A stretch of 64,000 nucleotides of DNA from Pseudomaricurvus alcaniphilus (GTDB lineage Bacteria; Pseudomonadota; Gammaproteobacteria; Pseudomonadales; Cellvibrionaceae), in the NCBI RefSeq assembly GCF_011440395.1, contig NZ_JAAOIX010000004.1, positions 265,062 through 329,061 of the forward strand, in the 5' to 3' direction. Positions 63,181 through 64,000 of the stretch are shown piece by piece. How positions within the stretch are numbered: position 1 is the stretch's first letter; every line of letters begins with the position of its first letter. The position numbers and the translations under genes are program-made. The notes under the pieces were generated by a model. That model searched no databases. It was not told the origin of the DNA and saw only the letters and a list, made by a program, of their open reading frames with translations.

Positions 63181-63455
63181 TGCCATACACGCTGATATAC
63201 GCGGACAGCTATATCAGGCGCGCCAGGAAATTTTTACGGAAGCATCCAGAAATACATAATCAGTACAGGAAAACACTCGAGCTGTTGGAGCTCGACCCCT
63301 ACCACCCTTCACTGAGACTGCACAGCCTGGAAGGTCGATTAAAAGGGCTATCTTCAGTCTCTATCAATATGAGCTATCGGATTGCGCTCGAACTGGAAAT
63401 TCAGGGCGAGGAGATTATTCTAATCAATATTGGCAACCACGATCAGGTTTATTGA
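63180..63455 (+). CDS. RelE/ParE-superfamily toxin
   Basis: A 91-residue toxin: YADSYIRRARKFLRKHPEIHNQYRKTLELLELDPYHPSLRLHSLEGRLKGLSSVSINMSYRIALELE and the terminal NIGNHDQVY. The ...LKG..S..I...YRI... core and the GxHDxVY ending are typical of RelE/YafQ-type toxins, which cleave mRNA on the ribosome. It is intact and overlaps the antitoxin stop by one base. Which subfamily it belongs to is unclear. Confidence 0.87.
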   Translation: MPYTLIYADSYIRRARKFLRKHPEIHNQYRKTLELLELDPYHPSLRLHSLEGRLKGLSSVSINMSYRIALELEIQGEEIILINIGNHDQVY

Positions 63456-63490
63456 AACGAAAGTGCATATTCCGTTAATGGGGTAGAGCC

Positions 63491-64000
63491 TGGCGTTTTC
63501 ACCCGCTGCGCGGGTTTCGTCGCTGCGCTCCTCGTCCCAATTCCGCCCGGGGCGAAATTGGTCGAACCAGGGCGCTTCGAAGCACCAACCCGGCCCGAGT
63601 CACCGGACAAACAAAAAAGGCCCACCCGAAGGGTGCAGTACCAAATGAGGGTGCGAGAGCGGAGGGTTGATCGTGCTGGATAGATGAAAACGCCATTGCC
63701 TCTGGCGTTTTCACCCGCTGCGCGGGCTTCGTCGCTGCGCTCCTCGTCCCAATTCCGCCCGGGGCGGAATTGGTCGAACCAGGGCGCTTCGAAGCAACAA
63801 CCCGGCCCGACCCACCGGACAAACAAAAAAGGCCCACCCGAAGGGTGCAGCATCAACTGAAGGTGCGGGGACGGCGTGCTGATCGTGCTGGATAGATGAA
63901 AACGCCATTGCCTCTGGCGTTTTCACCCGCTGCGCGGGCTTCGTCGCTGCGCTCCTCGTCCCAATTCCGCCCGGGGCGGAATTGGTCGAACCAGGGCGCT
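63491..64000. repeat. 212-bp tandem repeat, at least 2.4 copies, cut by the window end
   Basis: The sequence starting tggcgttttcacccgctgcg recurs at 63491, 63703 and 63915, a period of exactly 212 bp. Each unit has three inverted repeats: AATTCCGCC-CGG-GGCGGAATT, GAAAACGCCA-N7-TGGCGTTTTC (63687-63713 and 63899-63925), and a terminator-like aaaaaaggcccacccgaagggt. ORFs across it are by-products of the repeat and have no coding support. Confidence 0.9.

Noticed and set aside
57969..63455. Prophage or plasmid segment
   Set aside because: Toxin-antitoxin pairs and a peptidoglycan-binding protein are present, but there is no integrase, capsid, tail, replication or partition gene and no attachment site.
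63449..63926. ORFs over the right-end repeat (translations with GWAFFVCPV..RAG and LGRGAQRR)
   Set aside because: They repeat with the 212-bp unit and include its hairpins. They lack ribosome sites and are a known type of spurious translation of repeat DNA.
63491..64000. CRISPR array or integron cassette array
   Set aside because: The unit is 212 bp with no short repeat/unique spacer pattern. No attC-type core pair or integrase gene is visible.

Overview
The window looks like chromosomal DNA of a free-living, probably aquatic or marine gammaproteobacterium. A Cellvibrionales-like organism is my guess; no rRNA or marker gene is present to settle it. The signs are fairly high GC, compact divergent operons, five TonB-dependent receptors, an alginate-lyase locus and a quinate/shikimate catabolic locus. 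No rRNA or tRNA gene, CRISPR array or complete prophage was seen.

Layout. 1-9.5 kb: an amine/acyl-amine catabolic block. It holds a partial peptide-type binding protein, a PuuB-like FAD oxidase and a HAD hydrolase on the minus strand. Divergent from them are a class III aminotransferase, a tartrate/malate-type dehydrogenase, a succinate-semialdehyde-type dehydrogenase and an AstE/aspartoacylase-like deacylase. A GhrA-like reductase and an Lrp/AsnC regulator close the block. 9.6-12.9 kb: a PepSY membrane protein and a siderophore-type TonB receptor. 13.7-21.3 kb: housekeeping and accessory genes, including an NhaP2 antiporter, a ChaC-like cyclotransferase, a striking fusion of a Clp1/Grc3-type polynucleotide kinase with an RNase Z-like nuclease, a quinone-reductase-like enzyme, a cupin and a predicted exported ATP-dependent DNA ligase. 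21.8-27.4 kb: a TonB receptor divergent from a 3-hydroxybutyrate-dehydrogenase-like gene, a metallo-beta-lactamase hydrolase and an SDR, with three copies of one palindrome in the divergent gap. 27.8-37 kb: an Lrp regulator and an alginate locus with a DEH-reductase-like SDR, a PL6 lyase, a gluconokinase, a divergent Nramp-fold transporter, a small secreted protein and a large TonB receptor.

38-55 kb: AcuI, then a quinate/shikimate regulon. It contains two secreted esterases, two paralogous TonB receptors (one broken by a single in-frame TGA), a DUF3237 protein, 3-dehydroshikimate dehydratase, a quinate/shikimate dehydrogenase, a LysR regulator, type II dehydroquinase and an MFS carrier. A 5-5-5 palindrome, ATAAC-N5-GTTAT, recurs in four promoter gaps of this region and fits a LysR box, so these genes are probably co-regulated. 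The predicted flow is ester uptake and hydrolysis, then quinate/shikimate to dehydroshikimate to protocatechuate.

55-64 kb: accessory DNA. It holds two-copy mobile repeats, an Lrp gene remnant, a secreted Ala-rich 8-residue-repeat protein next to an outer-membrane barrel, a four-gene operon of unknown function with a peptidoglycan-binding protein, and two type II toxin-antitoxin loci. The YoeB-like toxin of the first locus is frame-shifted by a run of 16 C. A 212-bp tandem repeat runs off the right end.

Short 14-15 bp tandem repeats lie across or just after several stop codons and look like a genome-specific habit.
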